A DNA stretch of 64,000 nt. Origin: Diadema setosum. Taxonomy: Eukaryota > Echinodermata > Echinoidea > Diadematoida > Diadematidae. Positions 1 to 11,100 of the stretch are shown here, in pieces. Position numbers and translations under genes: made by a program. Under the pieces are notes generated by a model that was not told where the DNA came from, searched no databases, and saw nothing but the letters and a program-made list of their open reading frames with translations. The stretch is from the NCBI RefSeq assembly GCF_964275005.1, contig NC_092694.1:36591542-36655541 (forward strand), read 5' to 3'. How positions within the stretch are numbered: the first letter of the stretch is position 1; each line of letters starts with the position of its first letter.

Positions 1-504
1 ATCATTGTTCAACAACAAAAAAAAAAGGGAAAAAAAGATGTGTTTGCCGTTATAAGCATGTTTTTGTTTTGTTTTTTGCCCGAAATTTAACCCTTCCATA
101 ATCATAATTACAACCCGAGATATAAAAAATATATTCAGCTCTGGTGGCCATTTTGAATTTCAAGATGGCAGCCTGCAGATTATATAAAAACAAACCACAA
201 TATTATAAAAGATATATCGGAATATTTGAAATTATCACCATACTTTTTTTTTTTTTCACCGAATTTGACCCTTCTGGTATACTCACATTATGAGATTTCA
301 CGATATTGGTCAAAATCCACTTTGCTGTTGCGGTCATTTTGATACTCAATTCAATTCAATTCAATTTATTAAATAATTCATTCATTCATTCATTCATTCA
401 TACATTTTGGCAAAATATAAAACTATATACAACTTACAAAAAAGAAAGAAACAAACAGACATTCGAGACGACGATTGAGCTAGACGTTCTCCTCTTCCCT
501 GTTG

Positions 505-690
505 AAAAGTAGCTTTAGATTACGCTGAGACGCAACCTACAAAAAATAAAAAGGCGCCCCCTTATGATCGGTGCATGAAATAACTCTCTACGTCGTGAAT
601 TGAGCGGACGTAAAAATAGCCCAGAACGCGTAGTGAAAAACTCAGAAGACGCAAGCTACAAAAAGATCGACTTGACGCGCGTTTTACGAA
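505..690 (+). repeat. Direct repeat, copy 1 (pair with 3247-3430)
   Basis: This block of about 180 bp recurs in the same direction at 3247-3430. Both copies share AAAGTAGCTT near the start, GGCGCCCCC, TATGATCGGTGCAT and CGTCGTGAATTGAG. The two copies bracket the older repeat at 770-3140. They do not begin with TG or end with CA, so I do not read them as LTRs. A tandem duplication, or two insertions of one short repeat, fits equally well. Confidence 0.7.
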
Positions 691-769
691 TGCTCTGAAC
701 TTGTTTTTTTTTTTTTTTTTTCCTTTGAACGTCCCCGTCGAGAAAATCTAAAGCTGCCTATACTGTACA

Positions 770-1318
770 CGTAAGGGTGTCATTGCTGTTATCACTGGCC
801 TACCCGTGTTCATCTGCGCGCCGGATGAACCCACTGGAGCTTTAACTTCCTTTATTCTTGCCAATTCGATGAGATAGCAAAATTCCTTGTTAACAAGTGA
901 ATATCCTACGTCACAATGCTTATCATAAGCCTATAAAGAGTATTGATATTGACCTTTCAAATGTCACTCTTTGTTTCCATTCACTGTGTTCATTGTTACC
1001 CACGCTATTTCTCCCCTTTGATAACCTTCAATCTGCCCTGCCTCATCCCCTATTGTGCATAAAATTATGTAGTATGTTGTTGTTGTTGTTATTAGATTTT
1101 CTGGCGTACAATTCGTGTACCGAATATTGACGCCATCTACGTGCGGGTCTCTGTATTTTTTTTTTTTTTTTTTTTTTGGCTTTCGTTGTTGTTACCGTAC
1201 TTTTCATGAGGGGTCCCAGGTCCGGCGTCAGTGAAACCTTCCTCTCACTTTATTCTTTTTATCTTTTATCGAGTATTCAAATTATGTAGTGTAATCAAAC
1301 TGTAGCTGTGAATTTATA
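770..1318 (+). repeat. Older interspersed repeat, left part, split by a hAT-like insertion
   Basis: The block matches 40000-40340 through shared stretches such as GGCCTACCC.TGTTCATCTG, CTTTATTCTTGCCAATTCGA and GAGTATTGATATTGACC. At 40.3 kb the repeat is continuous. Here it stops at GCCGCAGT and resumes after the element at 1327-2740. The copies differ by many substitutions and small indels, so the repeat is much older than the insertion. I see no convincing coding capacity. Confidence 0.75.
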
Positions 1319-1326
1319 GCCGCAGT

Positions 1327-2740
1327 CAAGCGCGCCGGAACACTTCTGGTTTTGGGGGGGCAAAATGTCAACGGGGGCACATTTATGTGCGATGTGAGAT
1401 CCTCGGCGCGGGAGCGGAGCGAGTGAGCGGGGGGGGGGGGGGTGGAAAGGGGGATTCCCCCCCCCCCCCCCCCACTGTAGGGAGCTTTTGTAAAACAGGG
1501 TACAAAAGTCGCGTTTATAGACCATTTAAAAGCAAATTTCTGAGGAATTAAACATAGTGAAATATAATCAGTGCGAAGGACTATGATTATTACATACGGG
1601 AGTACATAATAATGTGATGGTGTGAGATCCTCGGCGAGGGAGCGAAGCGACCGAGCGGGGGGAGGGGGGATACCCCCTCCCACGGTAGGGACTTTTTGTA
1701 AAAACAGAGTATAAGAGTCGCGTTTATAGAGAATTTAAAGTAAATTTCTAGGGAATTAACATATTGAAAAAATCAGTTTTAAGGACTATGATCATAACAT
1801 ACGGGAGTACATTAATAATGTGATGGTGCGAGATCCTCGGCGAGGGAGCGAAGCGACCGAGCGGGGGGAGGGTGTGGGAGGGGGGATACCCCCTCCCACG
1901 GTAGGGACTTTTTGTGAAAACAGAGTATAAAAGTCGCGTTTATAGAACATTTAAAAGCAAATTTCTAGGGAATTAACATATTGAAAAAAAAAAATCAGTT
2001 GGAAGGACTATGATCTTAACATACGGGGGTTTGTGATGGTGTGAGATCCTCGTCGAGGGAGCGAAGCGACCGAGCGGGGGAGGATGTGGGAGGAGGATAC
2101 CCCCTCCCACGGTAGGGACTTTTTGTAAAAACAGAGTATAAAAGTCGCTTTTATAGAGCATTTTAAATCAAATTTCTGAGGAATTAAACATAGTAAAAGA
2201 AATCACTGCGAAGGACTATGATAACTTATGAAAACTTTTCATTTTACTATAAGTACGGGCAGAACGAGCGAGCCACTTTCACTTTGCAATTTATCTGAAA
2301 TGTACTCATTAAAAGCTTAAACGTGATCGCATCGTTCGAACAATGAAAAATATTCTTATACTGCTAGAAAACAAAGAAGAAAATGAAAAATGTAAGGTTT
2401 ACTAAAGGTATGTTTCAGCGGGCACACTCGAGGACACGAGGCTACCATCTATACACTAAATTTACTCATAAGTTCCTATTAGCGTATAGATACAATACTG
2501 TATGTTGTTAGTGTATTATAATTTTTGCATTTTCAGTTATGAAATTACTACATTTAGACAAGAAATATGCCTTTATTGTTCATTTTGGTCTTTAAATCAG
2601 TGATTAATTATTTGTTACAGGGGGCACTTTGGGGGGGCAAAAACTCATTTTGCCCCCCCCCCCCAACATTTTGTTTGGGGGGGGGGGGGGCAAGTGCCAC
2701 CCCTGCCCCCCCCCCCCCCCCCCCGCTTCCGGCGCCCATG
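1327..2740 (-). mobile_element. Non-autonomous hAT-like DNA transposon, copy 1 (reverse)
   Basis: The 1414-bp element is flanked by the 8-bp duplication GCCGCAGT (1319-1326 and 2741-2748). Its ends are inverted repeats: CAAGCGCGCCGGAAC on the left and, read from the other end, CATGGGCGCCGGAAG. An 8-bp duplication with CA-starting termini fits the hAT superfamily. The body holds four degenerate units of about 215 bp, each with an AAAAAGTCCCTACCGTGGG-type core, and long poly-G or poly-C runs at both ends. It encodes no transposase, and the open frames across it are low-complexity artefacts. Related copies lie at 20089-21449 and 49255-50670. Confidence 0.85.
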
Positions 2741-2748
2741 GCCGCAGT

Positions 2749-3140
2749 TACTCTTTTGCAAGAGTCATTGGTCTACTCAATATATATACGATGCGTGACA
2801 TGAATGTTTCGAAGCTGCATTTTATCATCAAGTTTTCTTTTTCACCTTTTTCATCGATAATCATTTTAATCGCCTGCAAAATGTAAAAAAAAAAAATCAA
2901 CTTGAAGTGATGCAATCATGCAAGCAAAAATGAAACGTTTTAATATCGGTTTATTTTACTTATTGCATCGTGTGTGACACGGGTCATCCGTGTTTTGTGA
3001 GAGTGTGTTATTGTGTTCGTGCGTGCGTGAGTGAGAGAGTGACAGACAAAGAGATAAAAAGACAAACAAACAGACAAACAGACAAAGGGTAGGGAGGTTA
3101 AATGGAAGAAACGGCGCAGGGGTACTGACAGATGAGATTA
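2749..3140 (+). repeat. Older interspersed repeat, right part
   Basis: This continues the repeat at 770-1318 after the insertion and matches about 40345-40705. Shared landmarks are CATTGGTCTACTC, GAATGTTTCGAAGCTGCATT, ATCATCAAGTTTTCTTTTTC and GTGAGTGAGAGAGTGACAGA. No gene is seen. Confidence 0.75.
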
Positions 3141-3246
3141 ACGAATGAGACAGTAGTGACTGTGCATTGCTGATAGTAAAGTATATTACAGGGGCCGCAG
3201 CATTTTTTCTTTGTTTTTGCAATGGGGTGGGGGTGGAGGCTATTTA

Positions 3247-3430
3247 AAAGTAGCTTAAGTTACGCGGAGAAGCATCCTATAAAAAGTAAAATGGCGCCCC
3301 CATTATGATCGGTGCATCAAGCAGCTCTCTGCGTCGTGAATTGAGGGGACGTAAAAATGGCCCAGAACGCGAGTGGTGAAAACCCAGACGACACGAGCAA
3401 TAATAAAAAGATTGATTTCGATGAACACAG
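3247..3430 (+). repeat. Direct repeat, copy 2 (pair with 505-690)
   Basis: This is the second copy of the block at 505-690, in the same direction. It is preceded at 3188 by a short GGGGCCGCAGCA segment that also occurs near 46660, next to a poly-G run. Confidence 0.7.
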
Positions 3431-4395
3431 CTAAAACCAACAACACAGATGAGAATGGAAATCATAGAAGAATCCAGCCGATACAGCCTAGAAAGTACAG
3501 TACTACTACTACACAATAGATTACATTTCTTTCCGTATAACCCAAGCACAAGCTACACTAGCACATATCAGAAATTTATAAGCAACCACATGTACATAAA
3601 CGACTGTATTCAGAATGACCCTCGTATCATCGATAGGTGAATTTAAAGAGTTATTACACATATCCATTCATATATTCCCATAACTTAATTCCCTTAAGAG
3701 ACACACACTATCGCCATAACTGAACAAGAAACCTGGGTTCCATAAAGTGTTCTCGTAGACCCCATGATTGCGCTTTTAAAGGAGCACAAACATTAATTAG
3801 TCTTTGCTGAAGTATAGAATATCAGTAAGGAGGGAACGAACATGAAAACAATTGGTATAATGAGAGTTGACGCTTACTACACATATCTTTATGAAAAAAA
3901 CTACCTATGATATATAACCCAAAGTTTGCGTCTCTTGTAGGTCCCTCTAAAATAGGAGAAAGAAGTTGATATTAAGAATTAGTGGAACACTAAGCCTATG
4001 CCATCAAAGAAGCAAACACGTGCGTAACATGAATAAAACTCTCAGAAATATACGACACATCACGTAGACACATTTTGTGATGATGAATATCCATGGCGAT
4101 GATATCAAGCGCCTGATTCACTTGTAATCAATAGACTTATTGATTTGGTACGTTTGTCATTACATCACAACAATCTCTTGAAATACCATGTATTTTAAAC
4201 ATTATGTCCTTGCAGCATTATTTTGACCGGAGGGAAAATCCGAGTTAATGAAAATCCCAAAATATCACGTATAGAAAGATTTTTTTTTTTTCTTTTCGTC
4301 GAATCAATCTCAAAGACACAAATCCCCGTGACTGCGGTATTCATAATGCATTTAATTGATTCTTAGAAAGTGACATAAAATAATGTAATACATAC
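3431..4395. other. No gene seen
   Basis: AT-rich sequence with only short chance open frames. I see no splice-bounded coding stretch and no recognisable repeat. The (TA)n run begins at about 4417. Confidence 0.5.
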
Positions 4396-4415
4396 ATCCG
4401 AAATTGAAGGAATAT

Positions 4416-4454
<39 letters not shown>

Positions 4455-4460
<6 letters not shown>

Positions 4461-4737
4461 GAAGAGTTTGTTCGCAAAAACCGATAAGTCCACATTTGCC
4501 AAATGGAGATATTTGCCATTAAAGGTCAAGAAAAGTAGAGAGAATAAAAAGAACATATTTGCTTCTTTTGACCATAACTTCAAAAATGTACCTTTACATG
4601 TAGTAGTGACCAATATATCATAATAATAAAAGGAATTATTTTGTACTTTATGACAGAGCGTACTTCAAAATCTTCAATTACAATATATACAATATATACA
4701 TATAATGGACTTATCGGTTTTTGCGAACAAACTCTTC

Positions 4738-4740
<3 letters not shown>
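4455..4740. mobile_element. Small TIR element between two (TA)n microsatellites
   Basis: The ends are inverted repeats of about 35 bp: GAAGAGTTTGTTCGCAAAAA at 4460 and its complement ending near 4735, both running on into a TTATCGGTTTTTGCG-type sequence. (TA)n runs abut both ends (about 4417-4457 and 4741-4790). A TA target duplication would place it with Tc1/mariner-like MITEs, but the flanking TA runs hide the exact target site. It has no coding capacity. Confidence 0.65.
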
Positions 4741-4793
<53 letters not shown>

Positions 4794-4794
4794 A

Positions 4795-4960
4795 AGTGGG
4801 CCTGGCCTCGTACGTGGTGGGTATTGCATCATTGGTATATGTGTGACGGAAGGAAAACTTGCAGTATAGACGTTGCAGTGATGTTCAGTCTTGCCTTTAT
4901 TCGCCGAGCTTTCGGCTGTTTCACCAGCCTTTTTCAAGGGTATGATGAGACATAACATAA
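4795..4960 (+). repeat. Possible Penelope-type retroelement end fragment
   Basis: The phrase GCCGAGCTTTCGGCTGTTTC followed by a CAGCCTTTTTCAAGG segment resembles terminal repeats of Penelope-like elements as I remember them. No reverse transcriptase or GIY-YIG frame is nearby. This is a weak call from a short motif. Confidence 0.3.
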
Positions 4961-5349
4961 AAGGCCCATTCTCAGTAAAAGTGCGGAATTTTGGTGTCGC
5001 CGACATTCCATGACAGTTTGCGGTTCCCTGAAACCTATTAGATACTATCTAAATGTTTATAATTTATCACGAGGACTTTATTTGTTAAAAATAAACACGA
5101 TCAAATGCGGTTGCCTGCCTTTTTGTATAAATTTTTGCTGTTAAACTTCGTTAAGACCCCCAAAACGCAGTGTCGCCGGCTATTTTAGAATTATGTTTTA
5201 TTGCTCCTCTCCGTCCACAAACACACTTTCCAAATATCATTTGCATGGACGATGAGCATATCATATGTGCTAATCACAATACTCGAAAAGTTCTAAAATT
5301 TTTATTGACTTCTTTTTTTATAGCCTTTTGAAACCTGTCGCCAAGTTCA

Positions 5350-6910
5350 CCGCCAGATACGTTACCAGTTTCTTTAGTGTTACAGCATTGCGAAAATAAC
5401 AAGACTATGCAATGACCCTGTGTATATGAAACCCTGAGGATATACTTCATACATTGCAAGTTCTTAGATTTTTTTGTGCAACAGCTTTATATTGACAATA
5501 CGGTACAATGTTTGAAATATCGGTTTTCTACATTTTTATTTGGACAGATACGTTACATACATTTCACGCCACCCACTGCGACAGATATTGCAATGTCAGA
5601 CAAATTGTATATTATACAATACTCCTCGGAATGACGCATCGATTCAATATTAAAGTTTAGTAGAAGTGAGAAATATACGGTAGATATCGCTCTCATAATA
5701 ACATGATCGACCATATACGTTACCACAGATACGTTACCACAGATACGTGGCCGAATTTTGCTCATTGGTCTTGTGCTTTCAGGGGATCAAATCTGGTCAA
5801 AATTCATCCCTACACATTACATGCTTCGTTTTGTTGGACCTCAGGATTACATTCTTATATACACCAGAAGGACAGGAAGGTGAAAAAGAGCAACACTTCC
5901 ACATGGTTTTTCTTTCTGCGTCAGTGTCTCACAACTTAATGCCAAGTTTTCCGACAGATACGTTACCACATAATCAAAATGCTGAAATTTTTTTTTAAAT
6001 GTTTTGACAAAAAAAATCGTTGTGTGCTCACAAACTCCAAAGTTCTATTCTATAAAACCCAGCCACTTTCATATTCTATGCAACAACTTTTAACGTTTAT
6101 TTTACAAGACGAAGCTATGATTCAGCATATCAGCTTTTTGCTTTTCAGATTTAGCAGATACGTTACGTATAATTCAGGGCACCCACGGTGACAAAGAATG
6201 TTATGTAAAATAAAGTGTTGATAAAACAATTCTCCATAGAATGACGCTTCCATAAAAAAAAATTAAAGTTATGTTCAAAAGAAGAATATTCAGTAGAAAT
6301 TGCTCTGTAACTTTACCGACAGATTCATTCACGGTACGCCAGATACGTTACCTAACTTTGAAAGAGTAAAAAGTAGTTTATGAAAAGCTTCCGAGAAAAG
6401 TTTCAGTGTTCTGTTGCATATTTATTCTAGTGTTTTTCAGCATATGAAGAACTACTGAAGATTCATTAATAAGTTGAACAATTATTTATTCATTTTCATT
6501 AAAAGGGGTGAGCCAAATACGTTACCATAGGTCAAACAACTTTTTAGTATATTGAGTTTATAGAGACTGTACCTACTTCCTTCTAAGTGCCTGCAAAAAT
6601 ATATTTTTTAAACCATGTTTGCATTATCCATCAAAACTTAATGAATATTTATAGCCACATGGATAAATACATTCAGACGTAAGATGAGAATATTCTGTGA
6701 ATGAAGAACTCAGCTTTCACATTTCGGGCTCTTTTCCACTACATTTCATAGTTTAAATATTACGTACAATGTTTAAAATGGTTAATTTGGGCTTACTTCA
6801 TTCATTTTTACATCAATTCATAGGGTATAATAATTAAACAGGTGATATTTATAAATTCTTACACAACTAGAATTATTAGTAATATTTTACCAGATACGTT
6901 ACCAAAGGCG
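5350..6910 (+). repeat. Decayed satellite with a conserved CAGATACGTTAC core
   Basis: The core CAGATACGTTACC or a close variant starts near 5354, 5545, 5715 (three close copies to 5746), 5955, 6153, 6332, 6513 and 6891. Spacing is about 180-225 bp, with one double step. The sequence between cores is badly diverged. Blocks about 605-610 bp apart resemble each other better (for example 5551-5700 and 6160-6310, sharing GGAATGACGC or AGAATGACGC), which suggests a three-unit higher-order repeat. No coding region is present. Confidence 0.65.
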
Positions 6911-8184
6911 ATTCGATGTTTTTCAATAGTTATTTCCCCAGGAAAGCAATTCATTTTTGTTTCCTGTGCAAATTCCAGATCGGATCGTTCTCTTTGCATG
7001 ATTTGTGGGATTCGAAACTTTATTTGTAAGCGAAATTTGTTAAAAATACAAAGTGAATCTTAAGGTTATATTTCATTTCAGCAAAAAACATATTTCAACC
7101 TACCACACAGAAATAATTTCTACCAATTAGCAAGGGATGACAACATCTTTACCTCTTGAAAAACCCCAATATCTTTAGGGGGGACAGATGTCTTTTCCTG
7201 AACAGAAATTGGATCAAAACAATAAATTTAATTCAAAGTTAGGAGTCCATTACAACATGTAAATATGCGGTAGCGTATCTGATTGGTGATCAAAAATCAT
7301 ATATGAGGCTCTATTTCAATTCATTTTTACTCAATGAATGGCCATCATTTAGAATGTTCCACTTTTTGTTTCGTATTTGACCGGTTTTGAAGTTACCGAA
7401 AACACATCTTTGAATGTATTACTTTGTGGTTGATTTTTCGTTTTTTTCTCGCATGGAATTGAACACTTAATCTGAGAATGGCCCAAAAGCAAAATAGCAA
7501 CCAATTTGCATGCATTTGAACAGAAATAGAAATAGTAATAGCGAGAAGCCGATCAAACGGAATGTAGGCAGTTACACCAATTTGCATACATTTCAACAGA
7601 ATGAGGCAAACAACAAAACAGACACAAGGCAAGAGAAAATCGAACAAACATGGGCAGCAATATTACATATTCGCTCCAATGGAAAGGCAGTATTATCACA
7701 TACACTTGCAGTGAAAGAATGAAGTTGTAGTAGTAGTTTAGTATAGGTAATACGAACGGTAAAGGCAGTTTGGCTCCCAAATGTTACGAATAATTTGATG
7801 TTAATTATAATGCCTTTCAACTGTACAGAGATTTGTTTTGTTTATTTATTTTTTGTTGGAAATCTTACTATAGACTTCTCCTTTGAGCAGTACTGCCAGA
7901 ATTCAGAGGAATCATTATACGTAGGATGAGCATTGTTGGCAATGCTTGGCTTGAAAATTAGACATATGTTTTCCTTATACCTTATGTGTCAAAATAATAA
8001 TAAGGATAATGGATTTATGGTAATGGGTTTCTACCATGCCGTCAATGTTACGTTCATGTTTGTATGACATGAGAGAAAATATAGGGAAGGAAATTCTCTT
8101 TAATTGCTCATGCTACTACCATATTATCATTAATACAATTTGTTTGTTTTGTATGTTTTGTACTTTTTGTATTTTTTTTCTCAG
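6911..8184. other. Upstream region of the Patched-domain gene
   Basis: No coding exon is seen. The run TATTTTTTTTCTCAG ending at 8184 is a good splice acceptor five bases before the predicted start codon, so part of this stretch is probably a 5' UTR intron. The first non-coding exon and the promoter could not be placed. Confidence 0.45.
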
Positions 8185-8188
8185 TCCA

Positions 8189-11100
8189 ATGGCGTCCTAT
8201 AGATATACTGAGAGAGGACTGTTGAAACTATTTGGCAAGTACGGACGGTATCTTGCTCGCTGGCCGGCCTTCTTCTTGACGGCCCCGCTGCTGCTGACTG
8301 TTGTCCTCGCCAGCGGGATCGTCTTCTTGCAGATGGATACTGACGTCATTTACCTCTTCATCCCCGACGTCAGTCGGGTACACGACGATGCCGAGATCAT
8401 TCATGACCTCTTCCCGGTCGATTACGACGAGTATTATCCCAACCGCGGCAAAGGTGACGAAGACCTCGCAGCTAACGGCATCGTCCAGCCCAAGACCGGT
8501 GATGATGTGCTCACAGAAGCCGTTATCGCTGAGATGCTACGCTTTGATCGCGGAGTGCGAAACATCACGGTCCTCAACGACAGCGGTGTTGAGTACGACT
8601 TTGAAGCCGTAGGTGACTGCCTGCTGAATCCTGTTTTGCAAGTGTTTGCATAAAACGAAAGTCGGGTGAGGGACACCACTTTGACGTATCCATTGTACTC
8701 CCCAACTCATGAGGACACAGTTTATTTCTTAGGGCCATTCTTTGGTGATGTCACATTAGGGGATGATATGTCAACCATCACTAAGGCAGGTTTCACCGCC
8801 TTGGCGTATTACTTGAAGACAACTCCAGAGCTCGAGTCCGAGGGAAGGGATTGGGAGAAAAAATTTGTCGACTACGCCGACAACTTCCGATCCGACGTCA
8901 TCTCCGTTTCCTACATCGTGTCGCAGTCGCTCGACAGCGAGATCCATTTGGCGGCAGAAGAAATCTTTCCTTTTTTCACCGTTTCCTACACCCTCATATG
9001 CACGTTTGCCTACGTGACTTGCGTAATGACGGACTGGGTGTACAGTAAATCTCTGCTTGCCTTCATGGGAGTCATATCGGCTTCTTTAGCCGTGGCTTCG
9101 ACGCTTGGACTTCTCTCATTTGTTGGCGTCAACTTCTATGTTGTGACCATGTCGATGCCTTTTCTCATTCTAGGTAAGAGCTTGGTCTTTAGATATATGC
9201 TGTGGCTAGATTAAAAGAATTACCTTCACGAGTAAATGAGGAACTACATATGGTTTTAAGGTCGTATATCCCTTTTGCAAAACGTCACGAAATTGTTCCG
9301 TGTTTTAAGAATGATATTCCCCAACAACTGCATGAAATGTTACGGTAATACACCTGTAAGTTTTGGGGCTTTTTAAGGAATTATAAAGTAAAATCATGTC
9401 ACTCAAGAATGCCCTCCCCTTTTGCACCAAGAATAACGGATGGAATTTCATTCGGTGTGAATAAGTTCACTGGAAATCATTGTATTGTTTCCCCGCCATC
9501 ATGAAGACATATCCAGTTTTACCATTCTACCATTCGGTGTCTCGCGTGCGTTGGTTTTAAACGCTCCATCTTCTCTTCCTGCGGATATGTGTGTTTATTT
9601 ATGTATGGATATATACGTTTCTTTTTGTCTTTCCATTTTAGGCATTTTACCTTCTTCTGCTTGTTTAGCAATACAGTATATTCTTTTTTTTTCCCTCATG
9701 AATACACTGCAAACCAGAAGTTCTGCTTTTTAGCAGTCCTCTCCATTTCCAACAACTTTTTTTTTCGGCATTTTACACATTCGTAAAAAAAAAAAAAAAA
9801 TAAAACAAAATAAGTTTTTCGTGTCTAGGAAATAATATATTTTGAGCGACACGGTTTCATATCTCCAGAAATACTGACTGAAATATTTACTATCGACGTG
9901 GCGTCCTTATTGCTGTTAATGAATGTATTGATGGCTTTCCAAGTATTTTTGATATAGCGGTTAAAAAGAGGTCTGCTCAGTGAAAAATTTACGCTTTTCA
10001 CAGGGTTGTATCTGGGTAAGGAGATTTTGGCATGATTTAATTTCATGTATGTATTTTCATTTTCAACAGAGCATATGTGTGCTAAACATGCGCAAAAACA
10101 AAGCAATATGAAACTTCAACATAATCTTGTATCGAAATATTTTATGAGCACAATAAATTTTGAAGCCTAGATGCCTGATATTTGCTTTATAATGTTGAAA
10201 CTTTTGAAAATGGAGGGAAAGGTAGAAATAAAGCTTGTAATATGAATTCCCCTCAAGACTGTAATTGACAAGGTACAGAAAAACGTTACAGTGTACGGGT
10301 AGAGAAGCGTAGACATAAAGTGACATCAACACAACGACAAAAATAAAACCTCCATTAAGCCTTTCAAATAACTGAGATGGTATTTTTAGTGAGTTTAATT
10401 TTGACAACAAAGTACAATTTATTTTTTGTTTGTTTATTGAAAGCAGCAAAGACTTTGACACCCATCGAGCCTAAAAGCGCACGTGAACGTTGGTATCTCT
10501 AGATTTTTTTTTCATTATGGAAAATACTAATGTCCAATAATAAAATCAGGTTATATACCTCATACACATCATAGGCGAAATTCGGACCCTCAGTAGCATA
10601 TACACTTCAGATTTCAATTGATAGTTTGATAACAAATCAAAAAAGAAATCTTACCAAGTTTTTTTTCAAGTGCGTATGAGGCTTCAAACGTTCTTGATTA
10701 TTAAATCAGATTCGACTACAATACTCCCTGTCGAGTGTTTAATCGACCCCCATCTCAAAATATTGATTTTTTATTGTAGATTTTGCGATTCTTTTGGATA
10801 AGATAAACTTGAAATTATGTGACTGTTTTATTTTGAGTGACTTTAATATAGATTTAACAAAACCAAATGTTAATGTGAAGGTCATTTTAAGAATTGTTGT
10901 CCAGTTTTTATCTGCAACAAGTTAGTGATTGTCCCACAGGTATTACTCAAGCATTTGCTTCTATAACATCCATACCAATGTAACTATCCCTATACAGCCA
11001 GGTTCTTGTAAATGAGGTGTGATCATTTGTAAATTTTTACTACTTTATCAAGCCTTACTTACGTTAAGAAAACGTCGTGTAAAATCAGAGACGTTTGATT

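Noticed and set aside
1282-2890. Open frames with Pro/Gly runs over the poly-G and poly-C tracts
   Set aside because: They follow simple sequence inside the hAT-like element, occur in several frames at once and match no protein. The same frames recur at the two other copies.
505-3430. LTR retroelement with 180-bp terminal repeats
   Set aside because: No TG...CA ends, no primer-binding site or polypurine tract seen, and no protein of that class between the repeats.
4341-5006. Open frames with Tyr-Ile runs
   Set aside because: Direct translation of (TA)n microsatellites.
5350-6910. CRISPR-like spacing of a short conserved repeat
   Set aside because: The core is only about 12 bp, spacing is about 190 bp rather than 25-45 bp, and the context is an animal genome. 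Read as satellite.
8036-8188. N-terminal extension upstream of the chosen PTCHD3 start
   Set aside because: The stretch is AT-rich, ends in a strong pyrimidine tract plus AG at 8184, and its translation is Cys/Phe/Ile-rich without family similarity. The ATG at 8189 fits better.
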